Position numbers and translations under genes: made by a program. This document shows positions 51,139-59,089 of a stretch of 64,000 nucleotides of DNA, piece after piece. The first letter of the stretch is position 1. Each line of letters begins with the position of its first letter. Location: contig JAXGYA010000002.1 of NCBI GenBank assembly GCA_040772505.1, positions 248,001 through 312,000 of the forward strand. The letters are read 5' to 3'. Source of the stretch: Mariniphaga sp040772505 (GTDB lineage Bacteria; Bacteroidota; Bacteroidia; Bacteroidales; Prolixibacteraceae). Below the pieces are notes generated by a model that saw only the letters and a program-made list of their open reading frames with translations, ran no database searches and was not told the DNA's origin.

Positions 51139-52641
51139 TCACCATAATTCTTTATTGAGAAACATTGACACAAGCTTTTTTTTATCGGTTTTTCCCGAGC
51201 GGTTTACCGGGAAGTCCAAAACACCGATGATTTTTTCAGGAATTTTGTAGCGTTGAAAGCTCAATGCCATCTCTTCCTGAATTTCCTTTCCACAACCTGA
51301 ATATTTTTCAATAAACACAACCAGTTGCTTCAAGCCGGGTGATTTTTCCACCGCAACGGCTGCCACATTTCCGCTGTCCGGAACAATCTTTCTCACCGCA
51401 TTTTCAATTTCTATCAAATCAATTCGGTAGGCATTGATTTTTACCTGGTCATCCAGTCTTCCCAAAAAGTAAAGATAACCTTCATGGTCTTGTGCCACCA
51501 GGTCTCCTGTGGGATAATACTTTACACTTTGTCCGCCCTTTTCAATAAACTTAAATGGCTGTGTTTCAGACTCAAGGTATCCATTCATCATCTGCTGTCC
51601 GCCAATCCAAAGTTCTCCGGAAGAGTCATTTCTCTCCCCGGGCATTTTTGAAATATAAGTTTGCACATGTTTAAACGGCAAACCAATGCTCACTATATTG
51701 TTTTTTTCCTTAATCTTTTCGCCGGGCAAACATTTATAAATCGTTGCGGTAACAGTAGTTTCAGTAGGCCCGTATCCGTTTGAGATTTCCGCATTTGGAA
51801 TATGCGGGCGCCACGATTCCACCAAATCAGCCGGCAAAGCTTCTCCGCCAAAATGAAAATGCTTCAACCCGGGAAGATGAAACGATGAGAAAAATGGCTT
51901 TAAACATGCCAGAAGAGTCGGCGTTGCCTTTACCCAGGTTATCGGTTTTTCAGATAAGATTTTTGCTGCAGCAAACGGTTTGAAAGTGTTTCCGGGAATG
52001 GTATATACTTCAGCTCCCAAAAGAAAAGGGATGAGGTATCCGGTAAAAGAGGCATCAGCCGTTAATTCATAGGTTTGCAAAAATTTATCGGAACTATCGA
52101 GTTCAGGATATTTTTTCAAAAATCCTTCAACATAAGCCGACAGGTTTTTCAATGAAATTGCTACATTTTTGGGCATCCCCGTGCTGCCTGAAGTGTTTAA
52201 AATATACAATGTCCGGTTTTTACTCCAACGGTGAACCGGCAAGTTGTGTTTGGATGAAGTTTTCCGGTTGTCAAGAATTTGCGCAGACTGAAATGGGCAC
52301 TCATTCCCGGAGCCATCGGGTTGAAAAACATATTTGATCCCAAATTTTCCAATAAGCTCTTCATTCACAGCAGTTGGAGCTTCGGGGTTCAGCGGCATGA
52401 AAACACCGCCCGAAAACCAAATGGCAAAAACGGCAGCATAAGTTTCAGCAAATTCATTGCATAAAACTCCCACCGGCATTTGTGGTTCAAATCCGGTTTG
52501 TGATTCAAGAAGCCGGCGACTGCCGTTTATTAGAAACAGAAATTCCCGGTATGAATATTTTTCATCTCCTGCACAAAATGCCTCTTTTTCGCCAAAAGAG
52601 CTAAATGCAGCATAATATTTTTCAATCAGATTCATTCTCAA
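51139..52641 (-). CDS. Stand-alone adenylation enzyme (amino acid/acyl adenylate-forming)
   Basis: This 500-residue ANL-superfamily enzyme activates an amino or carboxylic acid and loads it on a carrier protein, as DltA does for D-alanine. Core motifs are visible: A3 YILNTSGSTGMPKN, A5 NGYGPTETTVT, A7 YYPTGDLV, A8 FLGRLDDQVKINAYRIDLIE, A10 NRSGKTDKKKL. The A8 motif has NAYRID where Gly-Tyr-Arg is usual. It is followed by the GNAT and carrier genes and preceded by a polysaccharide deacetylase gene, 59 bp away. The substrate cannot be read from the sequence here. Confidence 0.9.
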   Translation of the reverse strand: MRMNLIEKYYAAFSSFGEKEAFCAGDEKYSYREFLFLINGSRRLLESQTGFEPQMPVGVLCNEFAETYAAVFAIWFSGGVFMPLNPEAPTAVNEELIGKFGIKYVFQPDGSGNECPFQSAQILDNRKTSSKHNLPVHRWSKNRTLYILNTSGSTGMPKNVAISLKNLSAYVEGFLKKYPELDSSDKFLQTYELTADASFTGYLIPFLLGAEVYTIPGNTFKPFAAAKILSEKPITWVKATPTLLACLKPFFSSFHLPGLKHFHFGGEALPADLVESWRPHIPNAEISNGYGPTETTVTATIYKCLPGEKIKEKNNIVSIGLPFKHVQTYISKMPGERNDSSGELWIGGQQMMNGYLESETQPFKFIEKGGQSVKYYPTGDLVAQDHEGYLYFLGRLDDQVKINAYRIDLIEIENAVRKIVPDSGNVAAVAVEKSPGLKQLVVFIEKYSGCGKEIQEEMALSFQRYKIPEKIIGVLDFPVNRSGKTDKKKLVSMFLNKELW

Positions 52642-52699
52642 TTTAAAAACCGGTTTACAAAGAGTAACCTAAATTAACTTCAAAAAATCTTTTCATATC

Positions 52700-53674
52700 T
52701 TAATGCTTCACCGTTGCTTTCCTCATCCATTTCCGTAATTGATAATAAACAAATTCTCCTTTCAGATTCTGCACAAAATCGCCGCTCTGCTCAGCAGGAT
52801 ACCTTTGAAGATGAAAATCCAGCGAATCGCTTTTTACACCGGCAGTTCCAAAAGTGAAATCGCAAATTTTTTCATTATGAATGGTCTCTAAAACCTGTAC
52901 CGGCACACCGGAATCGGTAAAAGGAAAAGAAAATGCCCTGACTTTTGGTTTCACCAAACTTTCAATAACCGACATGCTTTCTCTCACTTCCTCAATCTGC
53001 TTTTCCGGAGATATTTTCCAAAATTCAGGATGAGTGTGGCTGTGCGCTCCAATGGAAAATCCATTGGAAACCAGCTTTTTAACTTGCCCTGAAGTGAGAT
53101 AGGGCTGCTGGTTTTTTAGGAAATCCGAAAAATCAATTTTCAGTTTTTCAGCGGCTCTGTTCAAAATATCAATCTGAGATATTCCTGAAGTTAATATTTT
53201 ATTTCCGTCAAGGTTATTGTTCGCCAAAAACTCTTCTGTCTCATTATCTGGATTTTCACGAAGCCTGCTCAAAATAAGGCTTGCTTTATATTTATGAAAC
53301 AATGCCCGGTTATCAATAAAAGCACTATTCAGAAAAAAAGTGGCAGGAATTCCTTTTTTCAACAAAATCGGTGCAATCACATCTGCACATTCGCGCAGTC
53401 CGTCATCAAAGCTGAGATGAAATACCTTTTTGCCGGAATAATTTTCCGAAGCCAGTTCCTCAAGCGAAACCGGTTTAAAATATTTCAGGAAAAAATCGAG
53501 TTCCTTTTCAAATTGAGCAACATTCCTGTAAGGGTAATTTAAAATATGTGGCAAATTCTCATCGCTCACCGTGTGGTAAAAAGGCAAAAAGACAGGCGTA
53601 TTCATTCTGAAAAGTTGTTGTGTTGAGCAAAAATACCCAACCTGCTTACATATAAACCGTGGAAATTTTCTCAT
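52700..53674 (-). CDS. Polysaccharide deacetylase family protein
   Basis: The NodB-type domain has VFHLSFDDGLRECADVIAP (catalytic Asp pair), then IGAHSHTHPEFWK (metal His) and RAFSFPFTDSGVPVQVL. It should remove N- or O-acetyl groups from a glycan. The start at 53674 forms an ATGA overlap with the previous gene, though a Met 16 codons on is possible. There is no signal peptide. It is the third gene of the deacetylase/acyltransferase part of the operon. Confidence 0.85.
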   Translation of the reverse strand: MRKFPRFICKQVGYFCSTQQLFRMNTPVFLPFYHTVSDENLPHILNYPYRNVAQFEKELDFFLKYFKPVSLEELASENYSGKKVFHLSFDDGLRECADVIAPILLKKGIPATFFLNSAFIDNRALFHKYKASLILSRLRENPDNETEEFLANNNLDGNKILTSGISQIDILNRAAEKLKIDFSDFLKNQQPYLTSGQVKKLVSNGFSIGAHSHTHPEFWKISPEKQIEEVRESMSVIESLVKPKVRAFSFPFTDSGVPVQVLETIHNEKICDFTFGTAGVKSDSLDFHLQRYPAEQSGDFVQNLKGEFVYYQLRKWMRKATVKH

Positions 53675-54600
53675 CCTTTCATCCCTTTCATCCATTTGAT
53701 TGCTCGTGGCAGCCGGTTTATTTGCATTCGGCTGTAAACTTCGGGCATAGCGCCAAACCCCTGAAAAAAACGGGCAATCCCGGGAACCATCGAACCTTCA
53801 AAATCGAGAATCAGGTTTTTGTCAGCGGCATTTTTTAACAGCCGGTCGATTAAGAAAAACATTGCCCTTAGCTCCTTCCCCTCATCATTTGAAACTGCAT
53901 TCAAATATATCAGCCGGTTTTTCCACCTGCAAAAAAAAGCGGCTGCGCATAAATTATTCTCCGGCGAGTAAACCCCTATAATTTCCCCAAAGCCTTTATG
54001 AAGAGAGTAAGCAATGATGCTTTTCAGATTCTGAAAGTTTTGCCGTGATAATTTTGCTGCAGGATTTTTCATTTTGAAAGCCAGAAAATCTTTCTGTGGA
54101 ATTCCCTCAACATAATTCAGTCTGTTTTTACCTGCCCTGACAACATTTCGCCGGGTATTTTCAGAATAGCCCGAATTCAAATTCCGGTAGCCGGTGCTTG
54201 TATGCAATAAAAAATTGTTTCGCAGAGAAAAGCTGATGCCTTTCATGTCGTTTAGCGGAATATTTTCAACATTGAGCTGGATATCGGCATAACTAAACTT
54301 CTCTTCAATTTTTTGATAAAATTTCCGGCTGATTTCTGCCGGCGGTGAAGGAAATATACCAAGCTGCTGACAATAAACCGGCTGAAATAGATAGCTGATT
54401 CCAAATTTTCGTTTCACGGGAAGAGGCATCACAAAATCATAATCGCCCCAAACCAGCGAATTCCAATATACGGCGGTGCGGTCCAAAAACCAGCTAAGTG
54501 CGTACACCCTGCTGTTGGGTGCTTCGTTGATGCATTTGTCCCACTTGACGTAGTCAATTTCATCATGCTTCACATATTTCAAAAATTCACCGTTATTCAT
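53671..54600 (-). CDS. FemAB/GNAT-like acyltransferase
   Basis: The protein of 309 residues from the ATG ending at 54600 has a FemAB-like layout. Its central block has FKMKNPAAKLSRQNFQNLK and IIGVYSPENNLCAAAFFCRW. The C-terminal half has DFEGSMVPGIARFFQGFGAM, a typical GNAT-type signature of FemAB-like proteins. It overlaps the previous gene by 8 bp and the next by 4 bp. It probably adds an amino acid or acyl residue to a glycan or amine. Confidence 0.8.
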   Translation of the reverse strand: MNNGEFLKYVKHDEIDYVKWDKCINEAPNSRVYALSWFLDRTAVYWNSLVWGDYDFVMPLPVKRKFGISYLFQPVYCQQLGIFPSPPAEISRKFYQKIEEKFSYADIQLNVENIPLNDMKGISFSLRNNFLLHTSTGYRNLNSGYSENTRRNVVRAGKNRLNYVEGIPQKDFLAFKMKNPAAKLSRQNFQNLKSIIAYSLHKGFGEIIGVYSPENNLCAAAFFCRWKNRLIYLNAVSNDEGKELRAMFFLIDRLLKNAADKNLILDFEGSMVPGIARFFQGFGAMPEVYSRMQINRLPRAIKWMKGMKG

Positions 54601-55915
54601 CTGCCCACTTAAATCCTGATTCATTCATTTTTATAAAAACATCACGAAAACCTTCCCATTTGCCCGTATTATTCAATGATTCATTATGCCAGATTGCAGC
54701 GAAAGTGCCACCAACATTTTTCACCTCTCTCATCAGGTTTTTCGTTTCATTCCATGCTTCATCAGGTGAAACTTTCATGTAGGTTTGAAACGTCACATCC
54801 ATCACCTGAAACGGAATAATCTTCAGCAAAGTCTCTTTTTCCCTTTTTAAATCATAAAAAAGGTAGGGCGTGCAAATTCCTGCCCGGAAGCCCGGATGTG
54901 ATGGATATCCCAGAGAGTAATCCCCGTGAATTCCGGCTTTTATCAAACTTCTGTATGTTTGGGGAAAACTGAGCCGAAGAAAATGCTGACGGCTTTTTCG
55001 GATTTTCTTACCTGTAATCTGCTCAAGCCTTTTAATTTCACTGCCAAGCGCATCTTTTCCTCTTTTTTCGCCCGAATAATAGGAAGGATGAATACCCACC
55101 GAATATTTTGAAGAGATACCGGCAATCAGCTTTTGCAGATGTCTGTTTTTCCAGAAAAGGTTTTTGTCGAATTTTCCATAATCACCCAACAAAAAGAAGA
55201 ACAGAACTTTATCTTCATTTCCCTGAAAAACCTCGTGAATAAAATCATAGGTGTCGTAAGGATCTTTTTCCTTTTTCAACCAAACCTTCAACCTGCTTTT
55301 TACTTCCGGGAAAGTGCGCTTCAATAATGCTTTTCCCAAAGCGCCGCAGCTGCGAAAAAATCCCTTGTGGGAAAATGCCCAGGCATTATCTATGTCAATG
55401 GTGCTGAGGAATTCAAATTTTGGTTCAGAAAAAATGATTTCCGGAAAATGCTTTTTCAGCAGCTCTGCCAGCATATTTGCCCAAATGTTAACCACCGGCT
55501 TTTTTAGTAAATTATGCTTAAAGAGAATACTCTCTTCAGCAGGGAAGCGGTTGTGCTCATCACGCTTTTCGCAGAGATACTCCTCATATCGGGTAACCAG
55601 ATAAAAGGAAGCAGCCAGCGGATCAAACGGCAAATCGGAATTTGCGGAACTTTCAAAAAAATAGCTTTCGCCGTTGTGCCGGACAAGCTGAATATCAGGC
55701 TGAATGAGCTCCCGGCTATGCATAATCGGGTGTGGCTTTATATAAGGAATATTATCAAGCTTTTTCTCCGAATAATTGAAGCGGGGCAGCTCCGATTTTT
55801 GAAAATCAGACAAGCTGCCGGTAAATGACACCTCTTTTTTCAGAATTGTTGTGAAGATTAACCTTGAGATATATTCTATCCGTGGAGTTAATTCTTCTAT
55901 GTAAATCAGTATCAT
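54593..55915 (-). CDS. Polysaccharide deacetylase-like protein with an N-terminal extra domain
   Basis: The 440-residue protein has an N-terminal domain (about 1-160; DUF7033-like). A deacetylase-like barrel follows: FLSTIDIDNAWAFSHKGFFR with the Asp pair, then YSVGIHPSYYSGEKRGKD with the His. The C-terminal segment has WNETKNLMREVKN and FAAIWHNESLNNTGKWEGF. Metal-binding residues are partly conserved, so activity is likely but not sure. It opens the seven-gene run, 18 bp after radC. Confidence 0.78.
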   Translation of the reverse strand: MILIYIEELTPRIEYISRLIFTTILKKEVSFTGSLSDFQKSELPRFNYSEKKLDNIPYIKPHPIMHSRELIQPDIQLVRHNGESYFFESSANSDLPFDPLAASFYLVTRYEEYLCEKRDEHNRFPAEESILFKHNLLKKPVVNIWANMLAELLKKHFPEIIFSEPKFEFLSTIDIDNAWAFSHKGFFRSCGALGKALLKRTFPEVKSRLKVWLKKEKDPYDTYDFIHEVFQGNEDKVLFFFLLGDYGKFDKNLFWKNRHLQKLIAGISSKYSVGIHPSYYSGEKRGKDALGSEIKRLEQITGKKIRKSRQHFLRLSFPQTYRSLIKAGIHGDYSLGYPSHPGFRAGICTPYLFYDLKREKETLLKIIPFQVMDVTFQTYMKVSPDEAWNETKNLMREVKNVGGTFAAIWHNESLNNTGKWEGFRDVFIKMNESGFKWADE

Positions 55916-55933
55916 ACCGGCTGTTACTTCTGA

Positions 55934-56629
55934 TTATAATAATCCCTCATCGGCAAAACTATAGTAGCTGTTTTGCCCGACAATGATATGGTCGAGAAGC
56001 GAAATATCCATCACTTGTGCAGCTTGTTTAATTTTTTTGGTAATTTTTAAATCCGCATCCGATGCCCGCATGGTTCCTGACGGATGGTTATGACACAAAA
56101 TCATAGAAACTGCCCCGTTATCCAGTGCTCTCTTCAGGATGATCCGGACATCAATCACCGTTCCAGTAATTCCGCCCTGGCTAATCATAAAATGATCCTT
56201 TATTTTATTACCCCGATCGAGAAGCATAATCCAAAATTCTTCGTGATTGAGGTCGCTCAATAAAGGCATAAAAAAATCTGCAGCGTCTTTGCTCCCAGTA
56301 ATTTTTTTAGTATCAAACACTTCTGCTTCTTTTCGGCGTCTGCCTAATTCAATTGCAGCCAGAATAGCAACTGCCTTTGCTTCTCCGATGCCTTTGAAAG
56401 TTGTCAGGTAGTCAATCCCTTTTCTGCCCAAATCGTTAAGATTGTTGTTCACCGAAGAGAGGATTCTGCGGCTGAGTTCAACGGCAGTTTCATTAGTATT
56501 TCCCGAACCAATCAGGATGGCAATCAGCTCGGCGTCAGACAGAGCTCTTTCGCCCTGCGAAAGCAGCTTTTCCCTGGGGCGGTCTTCTATCGCCCAATCC
56601 TTGATGTTCAATTTTTTATATTCGCTCAT
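55934..56629 (-). CDS. radC: RadC-family JAB-domain protein
   Basis: This 231-residue protein has an N-terminal helix-hairpin-helix (TTFKGIGEAKAVAILAAIEL). The C-terminal JAB metalloprotease-like domain has ILCHNHPSGTMRASDADLKI, with His/Asp as the Zn site. RadC is widespread and its DNA-repair role is disputed. It is separated from rpsT by a terminator. Its stop lies only 18 bp before the deacetylase gene, so it may head that operon. Confidence 0.9.
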   Translation of the reverse strand: MSEYKKLNIKDWAIEDRPREKLLSQGERALSDAELIAILIGSGNTNETAVELSRRILSSVNNNLNDLGRKGIDYLTTFKGIGEAKAVAILAAIELGRRRKEAEVFDTKKITGSKDAADFFMPLLSDLNHEEFWIMLLDRGNKIKDHFMISQGGITGTVIDVRIILKRALDNGAVSMILCHNHPSGTMRASDADLKITKKIKQAAQVMDISLLDHIIVGQNSYYSFADEGLL

Positions 56630-56698
56630 TTTCCCGAAGTGTGCCTAAAAATATATATATTTTCGGGAATATGCCTCTCTTGAAAAAGATTTTGACAA

Positions 56699-56730
56699 AA
56701 AAAGCTTCTCCGAAACCGGAAAAGCTTTTT
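56699..56730. terminator. Terminator between rpsT and radC
   Basis: AAAAAGCTT and TCCG stems pair with CGGA and AAGCTTTTT, with a small loop and T-runs on both strands. It ends the tRNA-Glu-rpsT transcript. Confidence 0.8.
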
Positions 56731-56760
56731 GCAATTTTATGTCGTATTATGAAAAACTTT

Positions 56761-57012
56761 CTACAGACTGTTCACTTTAATGGCAAGCTTTGATTTGAGG
56801 TTTGCCGCCTTATTTTTGTGAATAATGTTCTTTTTTGCCAGCTTATCAATCATCGAAACAACTTTTGGATGATTCTTTTCGGCTTCTTCCCTGCTGGTTT
56901 CATTCCTCAGCGCTTTAATAGCATTGCGGGTTGTTCTGGCGTAATACCTGTTGAGCAACCTTTTTTTTTCGTTTTGCCTTATCCTTTTTAATGCAGATTT
57001 GTGATTTGCCAT
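56761..57012 (-). CDS. rpsT: 30S ribosomal protein S20
   Basis: This 83-residue, highly basic helical protein starts MANHKSALKRIRQNEKKR, typical of bS20. The HKNKAANLKSKLA segment is also conserved. It binds 16S rRNA early in assembly. It starts 29 bp after the tRNA-Glu gene with no clear promoter between, so the two are probably one transcript. Confidence 0.96.
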   Translation of the reverse strand: MANHKSALKRIRQNEKKRLLNRYYARTTRNAIKALRNETSREEAEKNHPKVVSMIDKLAKKNIIHKNKAANLKSKLAIKVNSL

Positions 57013-57041
57013 TGTCTATTTTTAAATCTTAATTTTTCAAG

Positions 57042-57113
57042 TAGCCCGTAGGGGATTCGAACCCCTGCTACCAGGATGAAAACCTGGCGTCCTAACCCCT
57101 AGACGAACGGGCC
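57042..57113 (-). tRNA. tRNA-Glu (anticodon TTC)
   Basis: On the minus strand the 72-nt tRNA starts GGCCCGT and ends ACGGGCTA. The acceptor stem pairs fully with one G-U at position 1-72. The anticodon stem CCAGG/CCTGG encloses TTTTCAT with TTC, and the T-arm has GGTTCGAATCC. CCA is not encoded. It lies between its own promoter (57148-57155) and rpsT. Confidence 0.96.
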
Positions 57114-57147
57114 TCCTATTTTTTTATTTCCCTTAATTTTGGGACTG

Positions 57148-57155
57148 CAAAAATA
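57148..57155 (-). promoter_or_regulatory. -7 box for tRNA-Glu-rpsT
   Basis: TATTTTTG on the minus strand, about 35 bp upstream of the tRNA 5' end. Confidence 0.55.
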
Positions 57156-57278
57156 CTTCAATTTTGGAATTCACCAAATTTAATTTTAAAAAAGAGCCGA
57201 AGATGAAGCTTTTCACCTTTGATGTTAAAATTTTGTTTATCCTTCCTGTGAAATGGTTTGAAGTGATAAGAATCATTC

Positions 57279-58001
57279 TTAGCGCAATTCAAAATTCTGC
57301 CCCAGATAAACCCTTCTCACATCCTCGTCATTGGCAAGGTCATGCGCTGTGCCGGATTTCATAATTGAACCTTCGAAGAGCAGATAAGAACGGTCGGTGA
57401 TGGATAATGTTTCATGAACGTTGTGGTCTGTTATTAGCACACCGATATTTTTCTCCTTAAGTTTTATAACAATCTGCTGAATATCTTCCACCGCAATGGG
57501 GTCAACTCCTGCAAACGGCTCGTCCAATAGAATGAATTTTGGATCTATTGCCAGTGCTCGTGCAATTTCAGTTCTTCGCCGCTCTCCTCCAGATAGCTGA
57601 ATCCCCTTGCTTTTACGAATGTGCTGCAAGCCAAATTCCGTGAGCAGGCTTTCCACCTTCTCGTGCTGATACTCCTTGCTGTAATCTGTCATTTCAAGCA
57701 CCGCCTTGAGGTTGTCTTCAATGCTGAGCTTTCTGAAAACGGAAGCTTCCTGTGACAGATAGCCAATTCCCTTCTTCGCTCTTTTATAGACCGGCAGTTT
57801 GGTAATATCCTCTGTGTCAATAAATACTTTTCCGGACAAAGGGCGGATTAAGCCTACAATAATATAGAAAGAAGTGGTTTTTCCGGCACCGTTAGGTCCG
57901 AGCAGACCAACAATTTCACCCTGTTTCACATCAAAGCTCACACGGTTTACCACTGTCCGGCTACGGTATTTTTTTACAATATTTTCTGCGCGAAGAATCA
58001 T
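57279..58001 (-). CDS. lptB: LPS export ABC transporter ATP-binding protein LptB
   Basis: This 240-residue ATPase powers LPS transport with LptFG. Walker A is LLGPNGAGKTTSFYIIVG, followed by GYLSQEASVFRKLSIEDNL (Q-loop), the signature LSGGERRRTEIARALAID and Walker B FILLDEPFAGVDPIAVED. All are close to LptB. The C-terminal YLGQNFELR fits. It follows tatC on the minus strand with 29 bp between. Confidence 0.93.
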   Translation of the reverse strand: MILRAENIVKKYRSRTVVNRVSFDVKQGEIVGLLGPNGAGKTTSFYIIVGLIRPLSGKVFIDTEDITKLPVYKRAKKGIGYLSQEASVFRKLSIEDNLKAVLEMTDYSKEYQHEKVESLLTEFGLQHIRKSKGIQLSGGERRRTEIARALAIDPKFILLDEPFAGVDPIAVEDIQQIVIKLKEKNIGVLITDHNVHETLSITDRSYLLFEGSIMKSGTAHDLANDEDVRRVYLGQNFELR

Positions 58002-58030
58002 ATTTTACGAACATCTTTATTCACGGATAT

Positions 58031-58912
58031 TTACATTTCATCAAATTCTTTTTCGCGCTTTTTAACCACGCGCTTTGAAATTAGAATTCCCACTTCATAG
58101 AGGAACACAAGCGGCAGCCCAACCATTATCTGACTGAAAACATCGGGAGGAGTGATTATGGCACTAAGGAAAATCATAAGCACATAGGCGTGCTTTCTGT
58201 ATTGTCTCATAAACCCCGGTGTCAAAATCCCCACTTTACTTAGGAAAAGTGAAAAAACAGGCAACAGAAAAACAACTCCGCCGGCAAAAGAGATTGAGGT
58301 AACCGTTCCGATATATGAGCGAAGATTAATCTGGTTCGTCACATCGCCACTCACATGGTAAGTGCCCAAAAAGTTAATGGACAGGGGAACAATCAAAAAA
58401 TAACCAAAAACAACGCCCGTTAAAAAAAGTACTGTAGTGAAAAATACGGCTCCTCCGGCATGCTTTCTTTCATTTTCATATAATGCTGGCTTGATAAATC
58501 GCCAAAACTCCCGAAACACAACCGGTGATGCCAATATAAAACCGGCAATAATAGAAACCCAGATGTGCGTCATAAACTGGTCGGCAATTTTAATGCTTAT
58601 CAGCTCCAATGGCTTTTCGTTGATGCGCATGGCATCACTTCCCGTAAGGTCGGCAAGCTTGGCAAACATTCGGTTGGTCCAGAATTCCGGAGTGCGCGGG
58701 TTCAGAATAATTTTGTCGAAAATTATATCTTTGAGTAGAAACGCAACAACAGCAAAGACCATAATTGCTATAACAGAGCGAATGATATGCCATCGCAACT
58801 CCTCAAGATGTTCAAGAAAAGACATTTCTGCATAATGTGATCTTAGTCCACGCCTGCCTCGTTTTTTGTCATCATTGCCATTTTTCCCTTCGCGGGCTGA
58901 ATTATCGCTCAT
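58031..58912 (-). CDS. tatC: Sec-independent translocase subunit TatC
   Basis: This 293-residue, six-helix membrane protein has an N-terminal basic cytoplasmic stretch (GNDDKKRGRRGLRSHYAEM), then the conserved FLEHLEELRWHIIRSV. A later segment is FILASPVVFREFWRFIKPAL, typical of TatC, and the end has VGLPLVFLYEVGILISKR. It recognises twin-arginine signals such as that on the TldD protein. The tatA gene is 12.5 kb away. Confidence 0.95.
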   Translation of the reverse strand: MSDNSAREGKNGNDDKKRGRRGLRSHYAEMSFLEHLEELRWHIIRSVIAIMVFAVVAFLLKDIIFDKIILNPRTPEFWTNRMFAKLADLTGSDAMRINEKPLELISIKIADQFMTHIWVSIIAGFILASPVVFREFWRFIKPALYENERKHAGGAVFFTTVLFLTGVVFGYFLIVPLSINFLGTYHVSGDVTNQINLRSYIGTVTSISFAGGVVFLLPVFSLFLSKVGILTPGFMRQYRKHAYVLMIFLSAIITPPDVFSQIMVGLPLVFLYEVGILISKRVVKKREKEFDEM

Positions 58913-58938
58913 TAAATCATTTATTTATAAAAACTCCA

Positions 58939-58946
58939 CAAATATA
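58939..58946 (-). promoter_or_regulatory. -7 box for tatC-lptB
   Basis: TATATTTG on the minus strand, about 27 bp before the tatC ATG. Confidence 0.55.
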
Positions 58947-59089
58947 TATACTTCCTCTCATTCGGGCATTTTCTGTCACCTATTATTTAAATGATTAATA
59001 CTAATTCATTAAAAAGTATGCTTTGTATTTTTTTTTTGCTATTTTTAATATTTAAAATTTAAAAAAAAAGTTAGTATTAGGAATATTTT

